The position numbers were made by a program, and so were the translations under genes. Below the pieces are notes generated by a model. The model searched no databases and had not been told where the DNA came from. It saw only the letters and a list, made by a program, of their open reading frames with translations. 35,194 bases of DNA from Stenotrophomonas acidaminiphila (lineage in GTDB: Bacteria > Pseudomonadota > Gammaproteobacteria > Xanthomonadales > Xanthomonadaceae): NCBI RefSeq assembly GCF_001431595.1, contig NZ_LDJO01000016.1, positions 1 through 35,194 on the forward strand, read 5' to 3'. Positions 1 through 7,145 of this stretch are shown here, one piece after another. Positions within the stretch are counted from its first letter, which is position 1. Every line of letters begins with the position of its first letter.

Positions 1-1
1 C

Positions 2-829
2 CAGCCGATCAGCAGCGCGGAACTGGCGCTCATCGAGCGCAAGGTCAACGAGCAGATCCGCGCCAACAACGCCGCCGAAGTGCACCACATGGGCATGCAG
101 GAGGCGCTGGATTTCGGGGCGATGGCACTGTTCGGCGAAAAGTACGGCGAGAACGTGCGCGTGCTGAAGATGGGTGACTACTCGACCGAGTTGTGCGGTG
201 GCACCCACGTGTCGCGCACCGGCGACATCGGCCTGTTCAAGATCACCGCCGAGGGCGGCGTCTCGTCCGGCGTGCGCCGCATCGAGGCCGTCACCGGGCA
301 GGGCGCGCTGGACCACGTGGATGCCGAGGAAGCCCGCCTGGCCGAGGCTGCCAGCCTGCTGGGCGGGGCGGCGACCGATGTGGTGGAGAAGATCCGCCAG
401 CTCGGCGAGCGGCAGAAGCGGCTCGAGCGCGAGCTGGAGGCCCTCAAGGCCAAGCTGGCCTCGGGCGCGACTGCCGACCTCGGTGCTTCGGCGGTCGAGA
501 TCGGCGGCGTGAAGGTGCTGGCGGCGCGCCTTGAGGGTTTCGACGCCAAGGCGCTGCGCGAGGCGATGGACCGGCTCAAGCAGCAGCTGGGCGATGCGGT
601 GATCCTGTTGGCCGGTACCCAGGACGGCAAGGCCTCCCTGGTCGCAGGCGTCAATGGCTCGGCAATGGGCAGGGTCAAGGCCGGGGAACTGTTGTCCCAT
701 GTCGCCGGTCAGATCGGGGGCAAGGGCGGTGGTCGTCCTGATCTGGCACAGGGTGGCGGTGAAGACGGTCCCAGGCTGGTCGCCGCGCTCGACGGCGTGC
801 TGGAATGGATCAAGCCACACTTGGCATGA
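2..829 (+). CDS. alaS: Alanine--tRNA ligase, C-terminal part (5' truncated by window)
   Basis: The reading frame is open from base 2 to a TGA at 827-829, giving the last 275 residues of alanyl-tRNA synthetase. The visible part begins inside the editing (SAD) domain, which removes mischarged Ser or Gly from tRNA-Ala. The CGGTH motif carries the zinc-binding Cys and His of the editing site, and is followed by the typical GGVSSGVRRIEAVTG block. A coiled-coil linker (EKIRQLGERQKRLERELEALK) leads to the C-terminal DHHA1-like C-Ala domain, recognised by GGKGGGRPDLAQGGG. The catalytic domain lies upstream of the window. It is host housekeeping DNA, and alaS next to csrA is a common gammaproteobacterial arrangement. 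Identification is firm. Confidence 0.98.
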   Translation, partial: QPISSAELALIERKVNEQIRANNAAEVHHMGMQEALDFGAMALFGEKYGENVRVLKMGDYSTELCGGTHVSRTGDIGLFKITAEGGVSSGVRRIEAVTGQGALDHVDAEEARLAEAASLLGGAATDVVEKIRQLGERQKRLERELEALKAKLASGATADLGASAVEIGGVKVLAARLEGFDAKALREAMDRLKQQLGDAVILLAGTQDGKASLVAGVNGSAMGRVKAGELLSHVAGQIGGKGGGRPDLAQGGGEDGPRLVAALDGVLEWIKPHLA

Positions 830-968
830 ACGCAGGCAGCCGCGCGCCTTGAAGGTGCCTGCGGCCTGCCATTAACATTGGGAGTCTTTTCCCTTTGTCG
901 TGGGGCGCAGGTTCTTGGCGCGCCAATGCCGGTGGGAAACCCCCACCGGTTCCATGGAGACTCGCACA

Positions 969-1172
969 ATGTTGATCCTGACTCGCCGTGTAGGCGAAAC
1001 CCTGATGATTGGTGACTCGGTCAGCGTGACCGTGCTCGGCGTCAAGGGCAACCAGGTACGTATCGGTATCACCGCGCCCAAGGACGTGGCGGTGCACCGT
1101 GAGGAAATTTTCCAGCGTATCCAGCGCGGCGACGAGCCCGCTGCACAGGGAAGTGAAGAAACTTCCGAATAA
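969..1172 (+). CDS. csrA: Carbon storage regulator CsrA (RsmA)
   Basis: This 67-residue protein is the global post-transcriptional regulator CsrA/RsmA, a homodimer that binds GGA motifs in mRNA leaders and changes translation or stability. The N-terminus [16 protein letters not shown] and the core [18 protein letters not shown] are diagnostic, and the RNA-binding residues L4, R6 and R44 of the family are present by alignment. The C-terminal tail is acidic ([12 protein letters not shown]), as in Xanthomonadaceae. The start at 969 has GGAGA about 8 bases upstream. A poor promoter-like sequence (TTGAAG near 849) lies in the 139-base gap after alaS. It is a host gene; the tRNA gene follows 75 bases downstream. 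Confidence 0.98.
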   Translation: MLILTRRVGETLMIGDSVSVTVLGVKGNQVRIGITAPKDVAVHREEIFQRIQRGDEPAAQGSEETSE

Positions 1173-1175
1173 GGG

Positions 1176-1205
1176 TTTACCTTTCACCCCGTTAAACGGT
1201 ATTCT
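1176..1205 (+). promoter_or_regulatory. Putative promoter of the tRNA-Ser gene
   Basis: TTTACC (1176-1181) and TATTCT (1200-1205) are separated by 18 bases. The predicted start near 1212 falls in a GC-rich stretch (GCGCCCTGCC), as expected for a stringently controlled stable-RNA promoter. The leader then contains an 8-bp perfect inverted repeat, 1210-1217 with 1229-1236. This is inferred from sequence only. Confidence 0.5.
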
Positions 1206-1247
1206 TCGCGCCCTGCCACGGAACACGCGGCAGGGCAAAGAGAAAAC

Positions 1248-1340
1248 GGAGTGATGCCCGAGAGGCCGAAGGGGCTCCCCTGCTAAGGGAGTATAGGGTC
1301 AAAAGCTCTATCGAGGGTTCGAATCCCTCTCACTCCGCCA
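1248..1340 (+). tRNA. tRNA-Ser (anticodon GCU)
   Basis: The acceptor stem pairs GGAGTGA (1248-1254) with TCACTCC (1330-1336), followed by discriminator G and an encoded CCA (1338-1340). The anticodon stem CTCCC/GGGAG encloses CTGCTAA with anticodon GCT at 1282-1284. The long variable arm and the T-loop GGTTCGAATCC complete a class II tRNA, as required for serine. It reads AGC/AGU codons. Its 3' end is the apparent integration target of the prophage that follows. Confidence 0.97.
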
Positions 1341-1415
1341 AGACCTGATCTAAGCTGCTGATTTCAGCGGCTTTTTTCATGCCGCGAGGTCTTGCCCCAT
1401 GTTTTGCCCCATGTT
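1331..1415. other. Probable left attachment junction (attL) of the prophage
   Basis: Host DNA ends with the tRNA-Ser 3' end and phage genes start within about 40 bases. An 8-bp inverted repeat, CAAGACCT (1339-1346) with AGGTCTTG (1387-1394), begins in the tRNA CCA and could include the recombinase core sites. Immediately beyond it lie two tandem copies of TTGCCCCATGTT (1392-1403 and 1404-1415), which could be arm-type sites or excisionase sites. The exact core cannot be set without attR, which is outside the window. The assignment rests on position and is inferred. Confidence 0.5.
1354..1377 (+). terminator. Rho-independent terminator after tRNA-Ser
   Basis: GCTGCTGA (1354-1361) pairs with TCAGCGGC (1364-1371) with one G-T pair, and six T residues follow (1372-1377). 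It lies 14 bases after the tRNA CCA and would stop tRNA transcription before the phage. The opposing alpA gene ends within its T-run. Confidence 0.75.
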
Positions 1416-1610
1416 CGGGGACCATGGTTTGCCGGCCGCAACGGCGAGGATGAATTCCTCGATCTCCGGCGAGAACCACAGCGATTTCGTGCCGATCTTG
1501 CGCGGCTTCGGGAACAGGCCCTTGGCCATCATCCGGTAGATCGTGGCCGTGCTGAGGCCAACCCGGAGCTTGACCTCCTTCAGTGGCCACAGGGCGATTT
1601 CGTCAGCCAT
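1377..1610 (-). CDS. AlpA-family DNA-binding protein, putative excisionase
   Basis: This 77-residue protein has the AlpA/MerR-like winged helix seen in phage excisionases and in regulators of integrases. The visible hallmark is LKEVKLRVGLSTATIYRM, then a basic turn (FPKPRKIG) and a wing (SLWFSPEIEEFI). I chose the start at 1610 because GGAGG sits 8 bases upstream; a longer start at 1625 has no ribosome site. It is the gene nearest the attachment site, which fits a role in excision. The last residues (NMGQNMGQDLAA) are encoded by the 12-bp tandem repeat at 1392-1415. No integrase gene is adjacent, which is unusual. Confidence 0.85.
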   Translation of the reverse strand: MADEIALWPLKEVKLRVGLSTATIYRMMAKGLFPKPRKIGTKSLWFSPEIEEFILAVAAGKPWSPNMGQNMGQDLAA

Positions 1611-1643
1611 GTCGGCTACCTCCATTGCGTTGCAGGTTGGGGG

Positions 1644-2285
1644 TCATGCTGCAGCCCTCAGTGCGCGCGCATAGTTCGCCTCGAACGCGGCGCGGGCGAA
1701 GCCTGCCGGCGTGGCGCTGCGCAGGTTCGCGCGCTCGGAGGAGGGCGGCAGCAGGTGCATGCGGCTGCCATCGGATGGGTCGAGGCGCCTCGGCGTTGGC
1801 ATGATGAAGCCCCCCCCCGTCCACAGGCAGGTTTTCTTGGTGTAGGTGTCGCCCTCGCCGCCGGGGTACCCGGCGTAGTCGCAGGGATCGAACGAGTAAT
1901 CCGGCTTGCGCCAGTAGCTGCTGATCGTGCTGACCGGGTTCTCGATGCCGTAGGGGGCGTCCAGTGCCTCCATGACCTCGGCAGCGCGTGCGAACAGAGT
2001 GATGGCGTCGGCCAGCGCATAGAGGCCCTTACCGGCGAACCAGCGCGCCCCGGAGACAGCCAGGTCGGTGCACGGCGGGAACGCGAAGCCGAACACGTAT
2101 CGCCGCATCGGCGGGGTGTAGCGCAGTACATCGGCGCCCACCCTGATGATGTTGCCCTCCCGACGCTCGCCCTTTGGGTGCTGCAGGTCCACACACCAGC
2201 AGGTGATGCCGGCGTCCGCCCAAGGCTGCGCCATCGTGTCGGTCACGTTGAACAGGAACAGCGCGTGCAGGTCCAGGTCACGCAT
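1644..2285 (-). CDS. Phage DNA (cytosine-5) methyltransferase-like protein
   Basis: The 213-residue product looks like a short phage C5-cytosine methyltransferase. FPPCTDLAVSGARWF matches the motif IV loop with the catalytic Cys of a PC motif, and GIENPVS matches the ENV motif VI. The C-terminal SATPAGFARA segment fits the last conserved helix region. Motif I is weak, and at 213 residues it is shorter than typical Dcm-type enzymes (over 300), so the target recognition domain is reduced. It could protect phage DNA from host restriction. AGGAGG lies 7 bases before the start. A G9 tract (C9 at 1810-1818 on the plus strand) lies within codons for TGGGF, making a frameshift hotspot; the frame is currently intact. 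Confidence 0.75.
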   Translation of the reverse strand: MRDLDLHALFLFNVTDTMAQPWADAGITCWCVDLQHPKGERREGNIIRVGADVLRYTPPMRRYVFGFAFPPCTDLAVSGARWFAGKGLYALADAITLFARAAEVMEALDAPYGIENPVSTISSYWRKPDYSFDPCDYAGYPGGEGDTYTKKTCLWTGGGFIMPTPRRLDPSDGSRMHLLPPSSERANLRSATPAGFARAAFEANYARALRAAA

Positions 2286-2487
2286 CGCTCGCCTCCTGCG
2301 GGCTGTCCGGCTCGATCCTGACGCCTGCCTCGCGCAGGTGATTCAGCGCGTCAGCCTGCCCGTGATGCGCGTTGTCCCAGATCACATTTTTGTTGTGCCG
2401 CGCCTGACGGTAGGTCTGCGAGAAGCGCCATGCATAGAACGCCTCGTCGCGCGACACCTCGGTGTCGTTGATGAAGTATCGGGCCAT
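2278..2487 (-). CDS. Hypothetical small phage protein (69 aa)
   Basis: I do not recognise a function. The start at 2487 (MARYFINDTEVSRDEAFYAW) has GGTGAGG just upstream; a longer in-frame start would run into the opposing gene at 2568 and has no ribosome site. The product is polar, rich in aromatic residues and His/Asn, with no membrane segment. Its stop overlaps the start of the methyltransferase gene by 8 bases, so the two are probably co-translated as the leftmost end of the leftward operon. Confidence 0.7.
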   Translation of the reverse strand: MARYFINDTEVSRDEAFYAWRFSQTYRQARHNKNVIWDNAHHGQADALNHLREAGVRIEPDSPQEASDA

Positions 2488-2567
2488 CACCTCACCCCCT
2501 GCGGGCGGGCCGCTCGAGCGCGCGGACGCATGGCAGAATGCCGCCCAATCCACAGGGGGATCAGGGA

Positions 2568-3167
2568 ATGAACATTCTGGATGGTGTGAGCCAGTGCTGG
2601 TTGTTGAGCAAGAGCTGCGTCGTTAACTGGAGTGCTTGGTCGGCCATTGCGACTGCCTTTGCTGGCGGTGTCGCGCTCTATGTGGGGATTACTCCTGAGC
2701 GTATAAGAAGAGAGTCTGCCAAGAGGCGCGCTCATGCATTTTTGCAGTGGGCGGAGAGATCGCTCACTATCCAAAACCACCATTTGGCAGTGGCCATTGG
2801 ACAAATGGGAACTGGAGTGCTGCAAGGAGAGCAGCTTGCTGCCGTTCTCCACGAGTTGGATGCTCTTGACCCAACTTCCGTGCGTCTGCTTACTGATTGC
2901 TTCGATGCGGTGGACCCATCGCTTGTTGGCGAGGTGGCGCGGTGTGTGACAGACATGGATACAGCGATCCGGCTGAGATCTAACCTCCGGCACCTTCAGG
3001 ACCATGCCGTTGATGTAGCTCACTTTCGACTGCAGTTTCAGCAGGTGCTTGGCTCTATGGAAGACGCTAGGTTGAAGCTTGCAAAGGCCGTCTATGGAGC
3101 CAATGGCGCGGAACCCACGCCACCACAAGTGGAGACTGCCCGACAAATTTCTGCTCTCGATGAGTAG
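2568..3167 (+). CDS. Membrane-anchored protein of unknown function, probable moron
   Basis: The 199-residue product has one hydrophobic segment near residues 20-42 (SAIATAFAGGVALYVGI), then a basic stretch (RIRRESAKRRAH) that would face the cytoplasm, then a mostly helical soluble domain. I do not recognise the family. The start at 2568 follows AGGGGATCAGGGA. It is on the plus strand while every neighbour is on the minus strand, and its base composition is clearly less GC-rich than its surroundings. Those are the marks of a moron gene acquired separately and expressed from the prophage. A superinfection-exclusion or phage-defence role is possible but is only inference. Its layout resembles that of the gene at 15236-15793. 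Confidence 0.75.
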   Translation: MNILDGVSQCWLLSKSCVVNWSAWSAIATAFAGGVALYVGITPERIRRESAKRRAHAFLQWAERSLTIQNHHLAVAIGQMGTGVLQGEQLAAVLHELDALDPTSVRLLTDCFDAVDPSLVGEVARCVTDMDTAIRLRSNLRHLQDHAVDVAHFRLQFQQVLGSMEDARLKLAKAVYGANGAEPTPPQVETARQISALDE

Positions 3168-3202
3168 GTGGGTGAAGCTTGTCGTATGGTGCTCGCCTAG
3201 CA

Positions 3203-3652
3203 TCACTCCACCCCCGCGCCGTGGCTGTTGGCCTGCGGTGTCCGCGCAAGCGCACGCCGGACCCTCGGTAGAAGCTGCTTCACCTCCGGATGGTCGTCAT
3301 GCTGTTCGAGGATGCGCGCGAGGTGATATGCGGTGTCAGCATCCAGCTTCCCGCGCAGGCGGCAAGCCCGAAAGTGCCCCAATTCCTCCATCACACCATG
3401 CTTGGTGAGGGTGTAGTCCAGCAGCCGGCCACAGTCCTCGCAATGGCAGCAGCAGTCATTCTCCTGATGCCATCCGCCATCAACGAAATCCGCCTTTCCG
3501 GCCGCCACAGCCTTCTCTGCGCATTCGCGGCAGTAGGACGGCCCTTGGTCCGCTCCATCGCCGCCAAGCCAATGCGGATACGGAACTTCAGCGCCGCGCG
3601 CGATCTCATTGAGCCGCATCAGCGCGGTGTCGATGCTGAGGGCCGCGATCAC
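3203..3652 (-). CDS. Cys-rich (putative zinc-binding) phage protein
   Basis: This 149-residue protein of unknown function contains two Cys clusters, CREC near residues 41-44 and CCCHCEDC near residues 67-74, spaced as for one or two zinc ribbons. The rest is acidic and polar with no membrane segment. The start at 3652 overlaps the stop of the upstream gene by 4 bases (ATGA), so it belongs to the leftward operon. It converges with the plus-strand gene ending at 3167, leaving 35 bases with no clear terminator. Confidence 0.7.
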   Translation of the reverse strand: MIAALSIDTALMRLNEIARGAEVPYPHWLGGDGADQGPSYCRECAEKAVAAGKADFVDGGWHQENDCCCHCEDCGRLLDYTLTKHGVMEELGHFRACRLRGKLDADTAYHLARILEQHDDHPEVKQLLPRVRRALARTPQANSHGAGVE

Positions 3653-4467
3653 GTCCGCACCTCCGCATCGCTGGTCTGCAACGCAGCCTGCAATTCCTGG
3701 CGCGCGTACTTCAAAGCCTTGGGGCCGTCATCGTCGATTTCACCCATGGCCCGCTCAATGCCATTCCGCAGCCCGGCCACCTCCGCCTCAAGCGCGGCGA
3801 TGCGCGCCCCGGCCGGCACGATGGCAGCGCCGGCGTGGTCTATCGCATGGCTGCCGCCCTTGGGGCTGGCGTCGATCAGGGCGATCAGATCGGCCACCCT
3901 GTTCATGTCGGCCTCGCTCCCGTGCCTGGCGAGCAGACGCACAGCAGCGACGAGAGGCGCCCGGAACGGCGTCAGATCGATCCCTGGCGCTGCGAGGGTG
4001 CTGGCCATGCGCCGCTTCAGCTCCTGCAACACCAGCGCCGCCGCTTCGCTCTGCGCCAGCGTAAGCGGTTCAACGCAATCTCCGTCAAGGAACGCATCCA
4101 GCCTCGCGATGCTGGCAGTAAGCGCACTGGGACGAGCCGGCGCTGCGGTGACGGGGGCGGCGTAGACGTCGCGCGTCGGAATTCCGGCGGCTTCCGTGTT
4201 CTTTCGGTGGTTCTTAACCACGTGGTCAGGCGAACCATTCCGCCACTCGCCGCCACCACCGGGCATTTCGTGCCAGAACTGCCAGCCCACCGCCTCCTGC
4301 ACTGCGGCGGGCTGGGCTGCGATATCTGCGCGGACGTACTTCTGCTTCACGTAGCCAGCTCCGGCAGTAGTGAATATCCGCTGCCCAAGACCGCCTGCGT
4401 CATCAGCGAGCCCGGTGTCGCGCAGCATCAGATACTCGGGCCACTGCTGCTCGTTGTGTGCGTTCAT
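3649..4467 (-). CDS. Hypothetical phage protein (272 aa) with C-terminal coiled coil
   Basis: No family was recognised with confidence. The N-terminal third contains Trp- and Gly-rich sequence (WQFWHEMPGGGGEWRNG) of the kind common in phage ead/Ea-type accessory proteins. The middle is Ala-rich, and the C-terminal 60 residues (ARIAALEAEVAGLRNGIE) should form a coiled coil. It overlaps its neighbours by 4 bases at both ends, so it sits firmly in the leftward operon. Accessory proteins of this kind are usually dispensable. Confidence 0.65.
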   Translation of the reverse strand: MNAHNEQQWPEYLMLRDTGLADDAGGLGQRIFTTAGAGYVKQKYVRADIAAQPAAVQEAVGWQFWHEMPGGGGEWRNGSPDHVVKNHRKNTEAAGIPTRDVYAAPVTAAPARPSALTASIARLDAFLDGDCVEPLTLAQSEAAALVLQELKRRMASTLAAPGIDLTPFRAPLVAAVRLLARHGSEADMNRVADLIALIDASPKGGSHAIDHAGAAIVPAGARIAALEAEVAGLRNGIERAMGEIDDDGPKALKYARQELQAALQTSDAEVRT

Positions 4468-4721
4468 GCTGCTTGCTCCATTGCGGCCAGGTCGATCTCG
4501 TCCACGCGGTCGCGCAGCTGGCGCTTGGCGTGGCGCAGGACCTTGGCGATGTGGGTGGGATCGGCGCTGGTGAAGAAGGTCCGGGCCTCCATGTGCAGCG
4601 CGCCTCGGTGGTCGCGGCGGAACAGGCGGTAGGTCACCGCGGATCCGTCGTCAGTCGGGAAGCGGCCCCAGCTGAGGCCTTCGTTGCGCTTCGGGGCGCG
4701 GCGCGTGAAGTGGTGGCTCAT
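4464..4721 (-). CDS. Hypothetical small phage protein (85 aa)
   Basis: The 85-residue product starts MSHHFTRRAPKRNEGLSW. I do not recognise it. It is basic at the N-terminus and has an amphipathic helix near the C-terminus (HIAKVLRHAKRQLRDRVDEI). The start at 4721 overlaps the stop of the upstream gene by 4 bases, and its own stop overlaps the next start by 4 bases (4464-4467). Tight coupling on both sides supports that it is real. Confidence 0.65.
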   Translation of the reverse strand: MSHHFTRRAPKRNEGLSWGRFPTDDGSAVTYRLFRRDHRGALHMEARTFFTSADPTHIAKVLRHAKRQLRDRVDEIDLAAMEQAA

Positions 4722-4945
4722 GCTGCCTTCCTCCACTTCGTGGCCAGGGAATCCCACGTCAGCGGGTGCGGGCGCTTCTTGATCCGCTGGTATGCGGCGT
4801 CGGGGGAGATGCCCAGCCGGCGCGCAATCTGGGCTGTCGTGCAGAGCTGGCCTTCCACGACGTGCGCGTAGAGCGCTGCCCGGGCGGCACCGCCGCGGCG
4901 CGATCCGGCGCGGCTCTCTTCGGGTTGGAAGGTGACGGTGCCCAT
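4718..4945 (-). CDS. Small helix-turn-helix protein (75 aa)
   Basis: The product contains a plausible helix-turn-helix (TTAQIARRLGISPDAAYQRI), followed by a basic tail. It may bind DNA as a regulator or assist the recombination module, but this is inference. The start MGTVTFQPEESRAG at 4945 shares its first base with the end of the upstream exonuclease gene. A longer open frame reaching to 5293 overlaps the exonuclease gene and was rejected. It is likely translationally coupled in the leftward operon. Confidence 0.65.
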   Translation of the reverse strand: MGTVTFQPEESRAGSRRGGAARAALYAHVVEGQLCTTAQIARRLGISPDAAYQRIKKRPHPLTWDSLATKWRKAA

Positions 4946-5574
4946 CAGGCTGCCTCCGGCATGCGGCGCAGCTCGTCGACGATCTGCTCCACCTCCAGGT
5001 CGGCCGCCTTGATGGCGGCGCGAAGCTCGGCGATGGCCGCCTCGTCGCGCTCCACGCGGGTGATGGCCAGCTGCAGGCGGTCGGGGAAGCGCGGGTCGTA
5101 GCTCACCGCGTCCACCCAGGGCGCGCCGACGACCAGCATCTGGTGCTGCAGCTGCCAGCGGTACTCGACCGCATGCGCGCCGGTGCGCAGGGCCTCCAGG
5201 TGCTTCTGCATGCTGGCCGGGCACTTGATCTCCACCAGCCCGTCGCCCACCAGCCCATCGGGGCTGCACCCGGTGTTCGGGAGCTCGCTGCACAGCACGA
5301 AGCCGGCTTCCTCGACAGCGCGCCCGGTGGTGAAGCTGTAGGCGTCACGCGCCTCGGCCTCCAGTTCGATGCCCCGGTCCATCGCCGAGTTGCGGTAGGT
5401 CTCCACCGGCTGGCCCGTCAGGCGCTCAACAGCCAGCAGCGCGAGCAGGTTGGCCCGGGACGCGCTCGGGCCAGACTTCGTTCGGGCCATCAGGTCGGCG
5501 GCGCGGGACGCGGTGAACATGCCGCAGCGCGCCAGCATCCAGTCCTGCGATTCCTGAGCCTCGTTCGCCTTCAT
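4945..5574 (-). CDS. YqaJ / lambda-type 5'-3' exonuclease
   Basis: The 209-residue protein is a PD-(D/E)xK recombination exonuclease of the YqaJ/RedAlpha type, which resects linear double-stranded DNA so that the annealase can load on the single strand. The N-terminus WMLARCGMFTASRAADLM is the usual family start. The nuclease core is SPDGLVGDGLVEIKCP, with Asp106, Glu115 and Lys117 as probable catalytic residues, and WQLQHQM follows as the conserved Gln motif. Its start overlaps the stop of the ERF annealase gene (ATGA), so the two partners are coupled. Length is normal for the family. Confidence 0.92.
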   Translation of the reverse strand: MKANEAQESQDWMLARCGMFTASRAADLMARTKSGPSASRANLLALLAVERLTGQPVETYRNSAMDRGIELEAEARDAYSFTTGRAVEEAGFVLCSELPNTGCSPDGLVGDGLVEIKCPASMQKHLEALRTGAHAVEYRWQLQHQMLVVGAPWVDAVSYDPRFPDRLQLAITRVERDEAAIAELRAAIKAADLEVEQIVDELRRMPEAA

Positions 5575-6281
5575 GCCTTGACCTCCTTCGCCCGGGCGGC
5601 CCATAGGGCGCGGATCTGGCGCATAGCAGGAGCAGGGATGCCGGTCTTGGTGCGCAGGTCCGCGGCGATCCGGTCCAGGTCGTCCTTGTCCATGGCGTCC
5701 TTGATCGCGTCCGCCCAGCTGGTGATGTCGAAGCCGGTGGAGGCAGTGAAGGCGTCGTCGTCCTCGCCGTGGCTGGTGAGGTTGAGCAGCGCGCCCGCGG
5801 TGTACCGCTTGCCGTAGCTCACGCTGGAGGCCACCGCCTGCACCGCGTTCTTGTTGCCGCTCGCGTCGGCGGGCAGCTTGATCGTGGTTTCCTCCCGGTG
5901 GCCGCCCTTGTGCGACAGGACGCCGGTGACGGCAATGCCGTCCGAGAAGTCGGTGCGGAAGGACAGGGCAAAGCCGTACTGCTTCATGATCGGCTTGATC
6001 GCGGCGTTGATGTCCTCCCACAGGGCGTATGTGTAGCGCCCCGCGGCGTTGCCGCGCTCCCCGATGCTTGGCAGGGCGTCCTGCATCTCGGCCAGGTCTG
6101 CAGCGAAGTCGGCGGCAGCCTGGCGCTCCTGGATGCGCTCGTGCATCTGCATCAGGCGCTCCATCTTCTCGATGTCGCAGTTCGGGTCGGCCGCTGCGCG
6201 CGAGATGACGGAAAGGATGGTCGCGCCCTCGTTCCGGGGCTGCGGGTAGTTGTCGGGTGCGGCTGCGACTACAGCGTTCAT
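5571..6281 (-). CDS. erf: ERF-family single-strand annealing protein
   Basis: This 236-residue protein belongs to the ERF superfamily of phage annealases (P22 Erf type), which anneal complementary single strands and promote circularisation or recombination of phage DNA. Family features visible are the N-terminal helices ending FAADLAEMQDALPSI, then KPIMKQYGFALSFRT and the block containing SYGKRYTAGALLNL, which is the usual ERF core. The acidic segment GEDDDAF follows. The start at 6281 is chosen because AGGAG lies 7 bases upstream; an upstream in-frame ATG has no ribosome site. The leader carries the GCCGGC-GGT-GCCGGC repeat and a stem-loop. It pairs with the exonuclease gene immediately downstream. 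Confidence 0.92.
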   Translation of the reverse strand: MNAVVAAAPDNYPQPRNEGATILSVISRAAADPNCDIEKMERLMQMHERIQERQAAADFAADLAEMQDALPSIGERGNAAGRYTYALWEDINAAIKPIMKQYGFALSFRTDFSDGIAVTGVLSHKGGHREETTIKLPADASGNKNAVQAVASSVSYGKRYTAGALLNLTSHGEDDDAFTASTGFDITSWADAIKDAMDKDDLDRIAADLRTKTGIPAPAMRQIRALWAARAKEVKA

Positions 6282-6292
6282 CGATAGCTCCT

Positions 6293-6341
6293 GCCGGCGG
6301 TGCCGGCGCGGTGGGAATAGGTGCCCCGTTTTCGCCGGGGC
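6293..6341 (-). repeat. Leader stem-loops upstream of the ERF gene
   Basis: In the 104-base gap between the ERF start and the next gene there are GCCGGC (6293-6298) and GCCGGC (6302-6307), self-complementary copies 3 bases apart, and a stem GCCCCG (6323-6328) with CGGGGC (6336-6341). The 14-bp sequence TGGGAATAGGTGCC (6312-6325, plus strand) overlaps the second stem and recurs at 7135-7148. Function unknown. Confidence 0.6.
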
Positions 6342-6385
6342 CACACGGGGCTCGATCGCGCCCTACGCGCGGGGTGCTATCTGGG

Positions 6386-7123
6386 TCAGGCTGCGAGCGC
6401 ATTGCCCGGAAGCACGCCAACCTTCACCAACAACTCATCCGCGCTGCCCGGCATTTCTTCGGGAGCAGTGGGGACGGTCACTTCGGTGTTGACGAGAAGG
6501 TCGATTGCAGCAGCGATAGAGAAGGGCTGATCGGTGTCGAGGGCGACACGCTCGCCGTACTGACCGCCGATGGCTGCAGCAAGGTCATCCCAAGATTCCA
6601 GCGGCACCTGGTGGCAGCACAGCGCAATACGCAGGAGATCACCTTTGCCGAACTTGTAGCCACGCTCGCGATACTTGATCGTTCGCAGCAGCGAGCCGAA
6701 GGGATAGCGAGTGCCGCTATGGAAGCTGAGGTGCCGCTGGCTGGCATGCTTGAAGAAATCCGGGTGGAACGCAAAGGCTTCGGTGTCGAGGTCATAGGCC
6801 GCCATGCAGACGGTGAAATCGAAGGCATCAAACACCGCTTCGGCAGTCTCGAAGAAGTCGAAGTGCATCAACTGGATGACGTCGTTACCGCGGGTGAAGG
6901 TGATTGCGCGATCGGTAGCGGCGACGCACCACAGGCCATCTTCGTATGCAGCCCGCACAGCCTCGATGAACGCCTTCCTCGTCTTGAAGTAGAAATCGAC
7001 ATCGTTGATTGCCTGGCCGGTGAATACGCTGGTGAGCGCGCCGCCGGCGATGAAAGCCCCTGCAGGGGTGAAATGTGACGCCGCAGTGAGCAGCTTCTTC
7101 AGTTCGGGAGCATGGGCGGTCAT
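6386..7123 (-). CDS. Nucleotidyltransferase-fold phage protein
   Basis: The 245-residue protein has a polymerase-beta-like nucleotidyltransferase signature. GGALTSVFTGQAINDVDFYF supplies the GG motif and the paired acidic residues (DVDF), and the later FDFTVCMAAYD could supply the third acidic position. Related phage proteins are usually annotated as nucleotidyltransferases; substrates are not known. No kinase or toxin partner domain is seen. It has AAGGA 8 bases before the start and lies between ERF and the 171-residue gene. Its long leader has three consecutive stem-loops (7146-7229). A role in modifying host tRNA or protein is possible, but is inference from fold alone. Confidence 0.7.
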   Translation of the reverse strand: MTAHAPELKKLLTAASHFTPAGAFIAGGALTSVFTGQAINDVDFYFKTRKAFIEAVRAAYEDGLWCVAATDRAITFTRGNDVIQLMHFDFFETAEAVFDAFDFTVCMAAYDLDTEAFAFHPDFFKHASQRHLSFHSGTRYPFGSLLRTIKYRERGYKFGKGDLLRIALCCHQVPLESWDDLAAAIGGQYGERVALDTDQPFSIAAAIDLLVNTEVTVPTAPEEMPGSADELLVKVGVLPGNALAA

Positions 7124-7145
7124 GAGTCTGTCCTTGGGAATAGGT

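Noticed and set aside
1392..2321. A 309-codon plus-strand frame opposite the methyltransferase
   Set aside because: Composition is that of an antisense shadow, and the minus strand carries recognisable AlpA and methyltransferase motifs.
4945..6420. A 491-codon minus-strand open frame covering the exonuclease and the ERF gene region
   Set aside because: Only its C-terminal part from 5574 is real (exonuclease). The upstream part is an Arg/Pro-rich shadow of the ERF gene in another frame.
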